From Candidatus Woesearchaeota archaeon (GTDB taxonomy: Archaea > Nanobdellota > Nanobdellia > Woesearchaeales > ARS49), in assembly GCA_002687275.1 (NCBI GenBank), contig NYZT01000048.1, forward strand, positions 1 to 34,176: 34,176 bases of DNA. Reading direction: 5' to 3'. Position numbers and translations under genes: made by a program. This document shows, one piece after another, positions 16,100 through 23,096 of this stretch (position 1 is the stretch's first letter; every line of letters starts with the position of its first letter). The notes below the pieces were generated by a model. The model saw nothing but the letters and a program-made list of their open reading frames with translations. It was not told the origin of the DNA and did not search any database.

Positions 16100-16666
16100 T
16101 TACTTTTTTTGCTCAAAAAAGCGAAGATCGATCGTAAGTGCAGTGGCAATAGCAAGTAGTTTGTGCTCGGTGCTGCCTTTGTAGTCGATGATGAACTGGT
16201 CTGCGTCTGTGAGCGCCTCACGGAGAATCCCTCGCCACTTTTTGATGATGCTGCCTACCTCTTCGCCGTCTTTCAGGAGGTTGTACGTCCAGATCTTGTG
16301 GAGTCTTGAAGATGCAGTAAACGCTAGTCCTTTGCTGTCGTAGACGTCAAACACTCTTTTGACTGCCCATGATTTTTGTTCGATCTCTCCGTTTGCTTGT
16401 CCGTGTACGGTTGTTTTTGATTTGAACAAGAACCATTTGCGTTCTAGCGTGCACACGTTCTTTCCTTTGGTGTCAACAATGTCGATCTTGATGGGCCTGT
16501 TCTGTCGTAATATCTGCCTGCTCAGCCAGTGGGTGTCTTCGTGAGCATACAATAACACTTTTCCCTTATCATCAATGATGGCGTACTTGTTTTTTGTCTC
16601 AAAGTCCATCAGCAGCTCTACTGGCTCTATCTGCTGCTTGACGAGGATCTTGTCGGGTAGTTTCAT
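16100..16666 (-). CDS. Scramblase / LURP-one-like (tubby-fold) protein, 188 aa
   Basis: Resembles the phospholipid-scramblase/LURP-one-related beta-barrel fold. The repeated strand units KYAIIDDKGKVLLYA, PIKIDIVDTKGKNVCTLERKW and KRVFDVYDSKGLAFTAS show the D-x-x-G-K strand-turn pattern of that family. No signal peptide is seen, and the C-terminus is basic. The prokaryotic members have no proven function, so lipid scrambling is not claimed. The ATG overlaps the stop of the DHDPS-family gene (ATGA), so they are translated together. Confidence 0.7.
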   Translation of the reverse strand: MKLPDKILVKQQIEPVELLMDFETKNKYAIIDDKGKVLLYAHEDTHWLSRQILRQNRPIKIDIVDTKGKNVCTLERKWFLFKSKTTVHGQANGEIEQKSWAVKRVFDVYDSKGLAFTASSRLHKIWTYNLLKDGEEVGSIIKKWRGILREALTDADQFIIDYKGSTEHKLLAIATALTIDLRFFEQKK

Positions 16667-17586
16667 GCTGATATGTTCAAGGCGATAGTGTCCTTAAAAG
16701 CCTTCTCCTCCATGAGGGCGTCTATGCTTTCGCTAAAGTCTGCCACCGGTCGCAACGTGGGATCAAAGATGGTGTCGCTTTGTGTGATGCCCAGACGATG
16801 GAGGATCATCTTAAAACCTAGTATTGAGTTGGAGGCATACTTCTCTTGGAGTGCCTCGAGTTTTCCTGCTAGAAGGCCGACCGCAGATTCCTCGTGATAG
16901 TGCCTCTCGACCGCGATTTTGTATGCAACCGGGAACACGTTGGCGTCCCCTGCAACAACTCCTGCACTGGGTATCCTAAGGCCGAGCGCAGAGTCTCCGA
17001 TAAATACTTCTGCGTTGTCTCCTGCTGCCTTTTGGTAGTGTCTTATTCTCGCACCGTTGCACACGCTTGCTTTGAGAGCTACTATACGATCTCGCTGGCA
17101 CATGGCTTTTACCTGATCTGTCCTGAGATGTTTTCCGTCTTGCATGCCGCTATGGGTGTACAAGATGACGGGCTTGCTGGTCGCGGCAAGAATTCTGTCG
17201 GTGTTCTGGGTGTTCTTGTGTCGCGTGCATTTTCCTGAGGGTCTTCTTGAGTAAAAAACAGGCATGAGCACGAGAATGTCTGCCCCTTGTGCTTCTGCGT
17301 ACTGCGCGAGTTTGATGGTGCCTTCAACAGTCGGTTCTGAGACGCCCACGGCAACCTGGAGCGGGAAGGGTTTGGCTCTATGTTCGGCTTTGATCTTCCT
17401 CGCCTCATCTATGGTGACGTCAATGTTGAGGTGTTTTTGTTCCTCATGCAGAACGTTATACTCTCCGTTGCGTCCCATGCAAAAAACAATCTCTCCTCCG
17501 TCTCCGCCTGCAACGACGTGTCTTACGTTGGCGCGGATGTCGTTCTCATTATCCCAAGATAGGGTAGGTATGATCAGCCTTCCCAT
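16663..17586 (-). CDS. Dihydrodipicolinate synthase / N-acetylneuraminate lyase family aldolase
   Basis: TIM-barrel class I aldolase of 307 aa. The Schiff-base Lys is in RIVALKASV and the catalytic Tyr in KPVILYTHSG. The substrate-binding loop reads FCMGRNGEY where GGTTGE is usual, so the substrate may be another 2-keto acid rather than aspartate semialdehyde. No lysine-biosynthesis genes are nearby. First gene of a two-gene operon with the scramblase-like gene. A TTAATAAG box is centred 26 nt upstream of the ATG. The family is sure; the specific reaction is open (DapA, KDG aldolase or lyase-like). Confidence 0.85.
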   Translation of the reverse strand: MGRLIIPTLSWDNENDIRANVRHVVAGGDGGEIVFCMGRNGEYNVLHEEQKHLNIDVTIDEARKIKAEHRAKPFPLQVAVGVSEPTVEGTIKLAQYAEAQGADILVLMPVFYSRRPSGKCTRHKNTQNTDRILAATSKPVILYTHSGMQDGKHLRTDQVKAMCQRDRIVALKASVCNGARIRHYQKAAGDNAEVFIGDSALGLRIPSAGVVAGDANVFPVAYKIAVERHYHEESAVGLLAGKLEALQEKYASNSILGFKMILHRLGITQSDTIFDPTLRPVADFSESIDALMEEKAFKDTIALNISA

Positions 17587-17628
17587 AGGACAAAACTAGA
17601 ATCTTGGCTTATTAACCTTCGGGTATTA

Positions 17629-17702
17629 TGGACCTGCCGGGATTTGAACCCGGAGACTCACCCAAGCCAAGGGTGTGTGATACCAGATTTCACCACAGGC
17701 CC
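17629..17702 (-). tRNA. tRNA-Ala(GGC)
   Basis: Acceptor strands GGGCCTG/CAGGTCC contain G3:U70, the alanine identity pair. Discriminator A. Anticodon stem CACCC/GGGTG with loop TTGGCTT, giving anticodon GGC. T arm CCGGG-TTCAAAT-CCCGG. No CCA. The promoter element TTCTTAAAC (near 17731) is about 29 nt upstream, beside the stop of the transglutaminase-like gene. Confidence 0.93.
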
Positions 17703-17740
17703 GTATCAAGTCTTAGTTAAGAACCAGTTCTTAAACGTTA

Positions 17741-18577
17741 CTAAACTTCCACCGCTGCTAGCGTTCTTGGGTACTGGTCGAACCAGGCTTGGGCTTGCTG
17801 GGCGATGGTGAACTGTGGTTCTATGATGTGCCATTCTCCTTGGAGGGCTAGATCTGCTATCGGAAGGTCGAACGCTCCTTGGACGGCTATCCAGGCGTGG
17901 GCTTGGGTGCCGTCTTCGCTAGAAACTAACACGATAGCTGTAGGAATGCCTGCTCTTTCTAACAAGGTTGCTGCAAGTATGCTCATGTCGTCGCAGTCCC
18001 CGCTGCCCAGATGTAAGGTTTCTAGTGGGAAGCGGAACTGATCGTTCAGGTCTTCTTCGTATCGTATGTTTTGTAACAATCGTAGCACTGCGGCTAGCTT
18101 TTCTTGGTCTGTTCCTTTAACGTTGCCGTACCTTAGAAGAGCATCTGCTCTGTCTGCTTGCAGCACGTAGCTGTTTTGGTTGGTTTTCTTGCTGAACTGT
18201 CCTTCTTCGCGTTTCCACACCAGATTTCCCGCCGCAGCTTTTGCCATGTTTGCTGCCAGTTCTGCTTGCTTGTCATACAGCCCTACTTGCTTCCACCAGG
18301 CGCGCTTACCATTATTCTCTCGCACTATGGAAAAGTATTCTTGGAGTTGGCTGTCTAGTTGTGTAAGATCTTGGTATTTGTTTTCTTGTTGGAATATTAC
18401 TAGTTCTTGTTCTAGCATTCGCTGTTCTTTGTCTTGCTGGGCAATCTTCCATTCTAGCTCTGCAATTTTTGCATCCTTGCTTTGGATGTTGAAATCTGCT
18501 AGCCCTGTCTGTCTTAAGACTATCGCTCCGCCTAGAATGACCAAAGCAATGATGACGTAGGGTAGTAGTTTGTTCAT
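17741..18577 (-). CDS. Membrane-anchored transglutaminase-like protein with coiled coil
   Basis: The N-terminal helix (residues 5-22) anchors the protein. A predicted coiled coil (about 33-75, DAKIAELEWKIAQQDKEQRMLEQEL) is followed by a transglutaminase-like domain (about 130-260). The triad is GSGDCDDMSILAATLLERAGIPT (Cys), QAHAWIAV (His) and WHIIEPQ, where Glu replaces the usual Asp. The Cys-Asp-Asp start and Gly-Ile-Pro ending are typical of archaeal and bacterial transglutaminase-like proteases or amidases. The protein faces outward. The start has a Shine-Dalgarno (AAGGAGA) 5 nt upstream, and its ATG overlaps the stop of the secreted-protein gene (ATGA). Confidence 0.88.
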   Translation of the reverse strand: MNKLLPYVIIALVILGGAIVLRQTGLADFNIQSKDAKIAELEWKIAQQDKEQRMLEQELVIFQQENKYQDLTQLDSQLQEYFSIVRENNGKRAWWKQVGLYDKQAELAANMAKAAAGNLVWKREEGQFSKKTNQNSYVLQADRADALLRYGNVKGTDQEKLAAVLRLLQNIRYEEDLNDQFRFPLETLHLGSGDCDDMSILAATLLERAGIPTAIVLVSSEDGTQAHAWIAVQGAFDLPIADLALQGEWHIIEPQFTIAQQAQAWFDQYPRTLAAVEV

Positions 18578-19077
18578 GGCAGTCTCCTTGTTCGCTCAAC
18601 ATCCACGCATCTTGTGCTTTCAGGTACTTTTCTTGGCTGGAAGGTGCAGTGTGGCGCCTTATCTAGCGTGCTCGCGCGGTAGGGGAAGGTAAATTCGAAC
18701 TTTTGTTCTTTTCCTGGTGGTATTGTTTGCTTGTTGGTCTTGCTGGTTTGCTGGTTCTGCCAGTCAAAGGTTGTCTCAAAGTTAAAATCGCCTGCTTCGA
18801 GTTCTTGGTTTGTTATGTATAGGTTGCATCTTGCCATGCAAACATAGGGGTGTTCTTTGCCTGAGCATTCTGCAGAGGTCTCAGCCTTTACTTTATACTC
18901 AAACTCTTTGGTCGTGCACTCTTTGCCGACATACCTTTCTACGTAGTTAGTCTTTGCCGGTAGCGTGACGCTAGGCTCTGTTGCAACCGCTGCTGTCGCC
19001 GTAGGGGCAGGCTGTATGACTATGGATAGCACTATTGAAGCTAAAACAATACTTACGCCAAGAATGTGTGTCTTCAT
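18574..19077 (-). CDS. Secreted or anchored protein, 167 aa
   Basis: The N-terminus (KTHILGVSIVLASIVLSIVIQ) is a signal peptide or anchor. A Thr/Ala-rich linker (PAPTATAAVATEPSVTLPAKT) leads to an exported domain with six cysteines (KECTTK, AECSG, YVCMARCNLY, PHCTF, RCVD) and beta-rich sequence. No family is recognised. It is coupled to the transglutaminase-like gene by an ATGA overlap, so it may be its partner or substrate. Unlike most genes here it has a short leader: the TTATATAC box is centred 33 nt upstream and GGAGGGG lies 2 nt before the ATG. Confidence 0.75.
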   Translation of the reverse strand: MKTHILGVSIVLASIVLSIVIQPAPTATAAVATEPSVTLPAKTNYVERYVGKECTTKEFEYKVKAETSAECSGKEHPYVCMARCNLYITNQELEAGDFNFETTFDWQNQQTSKTNKQTIPPGKEQKFEFTFPYRASTLDKAPHCTFQPRKVPESTRCVDVERTRRLP

Positions 19078-19146
19078 AACCCCTCCAGAAATAGAGCGTT
19101 TTCGAGTATATAAGCTTTACGGTTATTTCACTACTAAAAGGTGGCA

Positions 19147-19515
19147 TTATTTGCTTTCTAGCTTGATGCGCCGCATGCCTAGCTTGTCAAACCGCTGGTC
19201 TGAGCTTATGATGGTGCGATTGCCGCAATAGGCAGCATGGAACGCGTCTAGCACGGTTAGATTTTCCACTTGGACGTAATGCGCCGCGGCCAGTAGTTGG
19301 TTTGGTAGTATTCCTTCGACAACCGCGTGAGTCAATAAGTCAGACATAGTCCTTTCAGGTTCTAAAGAGTGCTTTTTTGCCAGCAATAACAATTCGATTG
19401 CTGTTGAGACGGAGGTCGAAATGTTATGATGGGCAAGACTCATTGCCTTAGCTTTCAGCCAGTCTTTCTCCTTGAAAATGGCAAGGAAAAAATCAGTGTC
19501 GGCGTAGTATTTCAT
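19147..19515 (-). CDS. vapC: PIN-domain ribonuclease toxin (VapC-type)
   Basis: PIN-domain RNase of 122 aa. Acidic active-site residues are visible: Asp in YYADTDFFLAIF, Glu in STAIELLLL, Asp in LDAFHAAYC, and the last in SSDQRFDKL. These bind Mg for RNA cleavage. The ATG overlaps the VapB stop by 4 nt (ATGA), so the antitoxin is made first, as is usual for vapBC. It is transcribed from the CCGGAA-motif promoter at 19821-19861 shared with other TA loci in the window. The RNA target is unknown. Confidence 0.9.
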   Translation of the reverse strand: MKYYADTDFFLAIFKEKDWLKAKAMSLAHHNISTSVSTAIELLLLAKKHSLEPERTMSDLLTHAVVEGILPNQLLAAAHYVQVENLTVLDAFHAAYCGNRTIISSDQRFDKLGMRRIKLESK

Positions 19516-19799
19516 AGTTCTTTTTCCAGCTGCTCTCGGATAGATTTTTTCATCTCTTTAATGCTTAACTTGTCAAGGCCTGCTTTCTTTCCCATTTCCC
19601 AAAAATCCTTAACTGGATCCTTGGGTACGGGTATGAGAACAACATCGCCTATGGTGGGAACTACATAATACGCTTGGCCAAACCGCTTCCGCACCTCTTT
19701 TGGCAGCACCACTCGCCCTTTGCTATCGCATGTTACTGTGTCTCTTGCCATGCTTTGTGTAGGGTCGTGCATGGTATTTAAACTTTGTGGGAATTTCAT
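19512..19799 (-). CDS. vapB: AbrB-type antitoxin (VapB)
   Basis: SpoVT/AbrB swapped-hairpin DNA-binding domain in RDTVTCDSKGRVVLPKEVRKRFG, then a basic helical tail that would bind VapC (KEMKKSIREQLEKEL). Two starts compete. The upstream ATG (19799, 95 aa) lies 22 nt from the end of the conserved CTTTTATATG element that other TA promoters use, and it is chosen here. A later ATG (19751, MARDTVT, 79 aa) starts just before the AbrB domain and has its own TTTAAATA box 28 nt upstream, so a second transcript is possible. It likely represses its own promoter. Confidence 0.85.
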   Translation of the reverse strand: MKFPQSLNTMHDPTQSMARDTVTCDSKGRVVLPKEVRKRFGQAYYVVPTIGDVVLIPVPKDPVKDFWEMGKKAGLDKLSIKEMKKSIREQLEKEL

Positions 19800-19820
19800 A
19801 GATTTTTCCCACTCTCTTTT

Positions 19821-19861
19821 CTTTTATATGTGTTTCTACAAGAAAACCGGAAGATTTTCAG
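19821..19861 (-). promoter_or_regulatory. Promoter module of VapBC-1 (TATA plus CCGGAA palindrome)
   Basis: On the plus strand CTTTTATATG (19821-19830) is followed by 16 bp and then CCGGAAGATTTTCAG (19847-19861). The last element matches the CCGGAAGATTTCCGG sites at 27845, 28478 and 28941 at 13 of 15 positions, with identical spacing. The motif overlaps the stop codon of the preceding gene. Confidence 0.7.
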
Positions 19862-20481
19862 CGCATATCCTGCTTCCAGAGCTGTTTCTGGGTACGATAG
19901 ACTAACGAAATCAGCAAAACGGCCATCACTAGGTTAAACCAGGGCAGGACCGTGGCTAGCATGGCCGCCCCTTTCCACCAAACCAACGTGTTGGCTAGGA
20001 TAAACACTATGCGTACCTCTGTGGGGCCAAACCCAAAATGGTAGATGCTGAACTCTTGGGTGGCACCGAAGTCTAGGAACGTGCTCACCATGAACCCTGC
20101 AGCAAGAATGACGGTTAGCGCTAGCATGCGAATGTCTGCCAGCAAGAAGGCATAGCTGCCAACAAAGCACGCCAAGAACACAAAATCCAAGTAATGATCC
20201 ATGTAAAAGCCCCATTTCACCAAGCCAGTCTTTCTGTGCCTGCCTACGGCACCATCAAACAGATCGGTAACGTACTGCAAAACTATGGCTGCCGTGGTTA
20301 ACCACAACCAGTCAATGTTAGTTTGCGCAAGATAGCCTGCCACAAGCACTAACGCGCTCCAAACAAGCGTGAGCAGCGTGAGATGGTAGGTTTCCAAGGG
20401 AACGTATTTGGTGAATCGCCGTACCAAGAGCTGTTCTGGCGCCCGAAGCATGCTCTTTCCCGCCTTGTTGTGCATTGCCAC
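19858..20481 (-). CDS. CDP-alcohol phosphatidyltransferase family membrane protein
   Basis: Integral membrane enzyme that transfers a phosphatidyl or similar group from a CDP-alcohol, as in archaeal phospholipid headgroup synthesis. The signature DLFDGAVGRHRKTGLVKWG followed by FYMDHYLDF matches D-x2-D-G-x2-A-R-x8-G-x3-D-x3-D, with Ala replaced by Gly. Several transmembrane helices flank it (for example LTLLTLVWSALVLVAGYL and IRMLALTVILAAGFMV). The start is a GTG (20481) 25 nt from the TTTAAA box or an ATG (20475) 6 nt further in; the former fits a leaderless mRNA better. Its stop lies inside the VapBC-1 CCGGAA motif. The headgroup is not determined. Confidence 0.9.
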   Translation of the reverse strand: MAMHNKAGKSMLRAPEQLLVRRFTKYVPLETYHLTLLTLVWSALVLVAGYLAQTNIDWLWLTTAAIVLQYVTDLFDGAVGRHRKTGLVKWGFYMDHYLDFVFLACFVGSYAFLLADIRMLALTVILAAGFMVSTFLDFGATQEFSIYHFGFGPTEVRIVFILANTLVWWKGAAMLATVLPWFNLVMAVLLISLVYRTQKQLWKQDMR

Positions 20482-20565
20482 GGAGATGGGGCGTACGCCC
20501 GCCTTTAAATACTTACGTGCTGCTCCACGAGAAGGTTTTTATTCTATTCTAGACTCCAAAGGTTT

Positions 20566-21243
20566 ATGTCTGATGTTCAAGCAGGATTTGAAACAATGTG
20601 GCTACCGAAAACGGGAGCTCTCATTGAAGTTGAGGCGCAAACGTTAGATCAGATACATCGCAATGGCGAGGCCGTACCGGCCAATCTTGAAAACTATGTG
20701 GCTGGCATACAATTGGTGCCTTCTTGCAATGCTGCAGTCATACTGCGCGAGCTTGACATTGAGGTGCCGATACAGGATGGTGCACGCACAGACGTCCACA
20801 ATCATGGTGAGGGAACAGGAGAGGTTATGCAGACAGCACATGATTATGCGCTTAAGAATGGCTTTACCCGGATACACACGCAACACGTACTTTATGGTAT
20901 TGCCGCTCAAGGATTTCCCGGTCAAGGAATGAATCGTAGGGATGCTACCAAATATCAGAAAGGGGTAGAGGGTGGCACACCCATCGTCATTCGAGCACAA
21001 TACGATGCTTTAACTGGGGAATGCAAAATGTTCTCCCCAGGATTTACGTATAGCCAAAATTTGCACGTGCTCGGACGGAGTCATGATCGATTCTTATTGG
21101 ATGAGTCTTTTTACGTGTTAGATCCAGACCAAAGCTATGTGACGCCAGGGAAAACAGATAAAGACACCCCTGTTGAGGTTCGCGTGTTCGTTCGCGAAGA
21201 ACGGAGATGCTCCTTCGCCCCAGGTCTTATATCTAAGGCATAA
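20566..21243 (+). CDS. Hypothetical protein, 225 aa
   Basis: Soluble protein with a His-rich segment (RTDVHNHGEGTGEVMQTAHDYA) and a second (RIHTQHVLYGIAAQGF) that could bind metal. No family is recognised and no signal peptide is seen. A TTTTTATTC element is centred 26 nt before the ATG. It is followed by the hairpins associated with the convergent tRNA-Ala. Confidence 0.6.
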   Translation: MSDVQAGFETMWLPKTGALIEVEAQTLDQIHRNGEAVPANLENYVAGIQLVPSCNAAVILRELDIEVPIQDGARTDVHNHGEGTGEVMQTAHDYALKNGFTRIHTQHVLYGIAAQGFPGQGMNRRDATKYQKGVEGGTPIVIRAQYDALTGECKMFSPGFTYSQNLHVLGRSHDRFLLDESFYVLDPDQSYVTPGKTDKDTPVEVRVFVREERRCSFAPGLISKA

Positions 21244-21280
21244 CCAAGGGACGTCGCTCATTTTTACTTGTAACCGGTTC

Positions 21281-21300
21281 GGTCGGTCGCGAGACCGGCC
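21281..21300. other. Hairpin with GCGA loop distal to tRNA-Ala
   Basis: GGTCGGTC-GCGA-GACCGGCC forms an 8-bp stem with one G-U pair (plus strand) and a GNRA-type tetraloop. Its GGTCGGTC stem again matches the acceptor-end sequence of tRNA-Ala (minus strand). It lies between the stop of the 225-aa gene and the tRNA trailer and may end transcripts from either side. Confidence 0.45.
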
Positions 21301-21340
21301 TTGGCCATTTTTGCTCGAGCTTTTGTAAAAGGTCGTAATG

Positions 21341-21397
21341 GACCGACCGGGCAGCGCAACTGGGTGTTGCTGGCCCGCTCGGTCAGTGCTATCGCAC
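21341..21397 (-). other. Two tandem hairpins in the tRNA-Ala(CGC) 3' trailer, one copying the tRNA 3' end
   Basis: On the minus strand, 1 nt after the tRNA, a small hairpin GTGC-GATA-GCAC (21386-21397) is followed by a long stem (21341-21384): GACCGAGCGGGC pairs with GCCCGGTCGGTC at 11 of 12 positions and an inner CAGCAAC/GTTGCGCTG stem extends it. The 3' strand repeats the T-stem/acceptor end of the tRNA. On the plus strand ATGGACCGACCGGG occurs at 21338-21351 and 21398-21411, exactly 60 bp apart. Confidence 0.65.
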
Positions 21398-21398
21398 A

Positions 21399-21470
21399 TG
21401 GACCGACCGGGAGTCGAACCCGGGATCACCCCGTTGCGAACGGAGCATTCTACCACTGAACTACCGGCCC
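21399..21470 (-). tRNA. tRNA-Ala(CGC)
   Basis: Acceptor strands GGGCCGG/TCGGTCC include G3:U70 and a G7:U66 pair. Discriminator A. Anticodon stem CTCCG/CGGGG with loop TTCGCAA, giving anticodon CGC. T arm CCGGG-TTCGACT-CCCGG. No CCA. Its TATA box is shared with the divergent gene at 21524. Confidence 0.93.
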
Positions 21471-21493
21471 TTAACCTACCTTCGTTAGTGAAG

Positions 21494-21503
21494 GTTTATA
21501 TAG
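21494..21503. promoter_or_regulatory. TATA element shared by tRNA-Ala and a divergent protein gene
   Basis: GTTTATATAG is centred 28 nt from the 5' end of tRNA-Ala (21470, minus) and 26 nt from the ATG at 21524 (plus). No other TATA-like sequence fits either gene. One element therefore seems to drive both a tRNA and a leaderless mRNA. Confidence 0.55.
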
Positions 21504-21523
21504 CTGTCGCGCCTTTGGCCACC

Positions 21524-21985
21524 ATGGATAAGGAACTTATGGTGGTCGTTCTTGACAAGAACGAGATTTCGGCCCGTACGTCGGTACTCGTGGTTAATGG
21601 TGATCAAAGAGTGCTGAATGTGTATTGCCCATTTGGGCATTACCGTTTTACCTCTCAGAATGAGGAAGGTGAGGGCGCTTCCCCTACAATTGGTGGGCGT
21701 GTTTTCTTGGAATCCCCTAAAGAGTATGGTTGCTTACAGGTTCCTATCATACATAAAAGGCCAAAAATTACCGAGATGCGCTCCCTGTCCTCAGATGACT
21801 ACGTTCGGTGTGTTAATGAGCATGCTGTGGCTGCAGCAGCATACCGCCGAGAGGTTAGCGCAGTTCACGATTGGAAGCAAAAGCAGCTCGAGATTGTTGA
21901 GACCCAAACCGATGAAAAGTTGGCGGCTCTCGGAGAGAGTCCAGAACTGGAAACTCTTCTCAAGAGTGCTCTTGCAGCCAGCTAA
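21524..21985 (+). CDS. Hypothetical protein, 153 aa
   Basis: The start is the ATG for MDKELMVVVLDKNE, 26 nt after the TATA element. The longer track ORF reads through the antisense of tRNA-Ala and is rejected. The N-terminal half is beta-rich. The C-terminal half is helical and charged (AAAAYRREVSAVHDWKQKQLEIVETQTDEKLAAL), with coiled-coil character. No family is recognised. The last 26 nt overlap the end of the convergent hydrolase gene. Confidence 0.65.
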   Translation: MDKELMVVVLDKNEISARTSVLVVNGDQRVLNVYCPFGHYRFTSQNEEGEGASPTIGGRVFLESPKEYGCLQVPIIHKRPKITEMRSLSSDDYVRCVNEHAVAAAAYRREVSAVHDWKQKQLEIVETQTDEKLAALGESPELETLLKSALAAS

Positions 21986-22598
21986 CAATATCGTCCATGA
22001 TCTTGTCGTTCAGCATGCTCGTGCCGTGAGCGTCCCCTTCGAGAATGTGCAGCGTGCCGTGTCTTGCCTGTAGTGTTTTGCTTGATTGTGCAGAATACGC
22101 ATCCCCTTCTGATGCGTACATGAGCAAGGGAGTCTCCCCGATGAATTCTTCTGCGGTGACGCCGCGATATTCTAGGCCTGGGCTTAACAACACGGTTCCT
22201 TTGAGCTTGCCGTGTCGGTGGGAAAGTCTCAAGGCATGGTTAGCACCGATGCTTGCCCCGACAGCCGCAACCAACGGAACTTTGTGTTCTTTGAGATAGG
22301 TTCTGGCCGCGTCCAGGTCGTGTTCCATGTTGGCAAAATCTTCCTTGCCAAACGTCGTCCATCTCTGTTCGCTCTCGCCATGGCCGCGAAGATCGATAGC
22401 CATGGTGGAAAAGCCAGCATCGTGTAGTTTTCCAGAAAACGGACCCCAGCTTTCCTTGTTAGAGTTCAGCATGTGGACTAGCAACACTGCTGGACCTTCC
22501 CCTTCTTGCTTGAAGCTAATACGGATGTCGTCTTTGGTTACTAAACGTTCATCCATGCTACACGCCACCAACAACAAAAGTAAAATTACGCGTTTCAT
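21960..22598 (-). CDS. Alpha/beta-hydrolase lipoprotein
   Basis: The N-terminus MKRVILLLLLVACS is a signal peptide with lipobox LVAC. The alpha/beta hydrolase core has the oxyanion segment VLLVHMLNSNKESW, AIDLRGHGES, nucleophile elbow GASIGA (Ser), a likely acidic residue in MYASEGDAYS, and catalytic His in EGDAHGTSM. The length of 212 aa is minimal for the fold and leaves little lid. It probably acts as an esterase or lipase-like enzyme at the outer face; the substrate is unknown. TATATAA (22627-22633) is about 32 nt upstream, giving a leader of about 6 nt. The 3' end overlaps the convergent 153-aa gene by 26 nt. Confidence 0.88.
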   Translation of the reverse strand: MKRVILLLLLVACSMDERLVTKDDIRISFKQEGEGPAVLLVHMLNSNKESWGPFSGKLHDAGFSTMAIDLRGHGESEQRWTTFGKEDFANMEHDLDAARTYLKEHKVPLVAAVGASIGANHALRLSHRHGKLKGTVLLSPGLEYRGVTAEEFIGETPLLMYASEGDAYSAQSSKTLQARHGTLHILEGDAHGTSMLNDKIMDDIVSWLQEHS

Positions 22599-22697
22599 AC
22601 CCCATACCTAGCGTATCCCTCTGGTGTATATAACCTTTGTGCAAATTTGTTCATAACTGGCCAAAACCTTTTTAAAGCACTTGACTACAATAGTTTT

Positions 22698-23096
22698 ATG
22701 CCTACTTTCAAGGTTGTTATCGGACTAAAGGATGGTAAGTGCGCTCAGAAGGAAGTGCAGGATCCTGACGCAAAGCAGTTACTAGGTAAGGTCATCGGGG
22801 ACACCATCCCTGGCGAGATGTTGAGCCTAGCAGGTTACGAGTTTGAAATTACGGGCGGAAGCGATTATTGTGGCTTTCCCATGCGCAAAGACATTCCTGG
22901 CGCAGTGAGAAAGCGAATTCTAGAGATTAAAGGTGTCGGTGTCAAGGGCAAGGGCCGAGGCATCCGTGTGAGAAAGACAGTTTGTGGGAACATGATCCAC
23001 CCAAAGACAGCACAGATCAATCTTAAGGTAACAAAAGAAGGAAAAGACAAGATCGAAGTGGCGAAAAAGGAAAAAGAGGCCGAAAAGAAGGAATGA
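22698..23096 (+). CDS. rps6e: Ribosomal protein eS6
   Basis: Small-subunit ribosomal protein of the archaeal/eukaryotic type. Diagnostic stretches are FKVVIGLKDGK, EITGGSDYCGFPMRKDIPG, GKGRGIRVRKTVCGNMI and a lysine-rich tail (KVAKKEKEAEKKE-like). At 132 aa it is typical of archaeal eS6, which lacks the long eukaryotic C-terminus. The start is MPTFKVV rather than the upstream track start; TTTTTAAAG lies 25 nt before it. The stop overlaps the next start (ATGA), so the lipoprotein behind it is co-translated. Confidence 0.96.
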   Translation: MPTFKVVIGLKDGKCAQKEVQDPDAKQLLGKVIGDTIPGEMLSLAGYEFEITGGSDYCGFPMRKDIPGAVRKRILEIKGVGVKGKGRGIRVRKTVCGNMIHPKTAQINLKVTKEGKDKIEVAKKEKEAEKKE

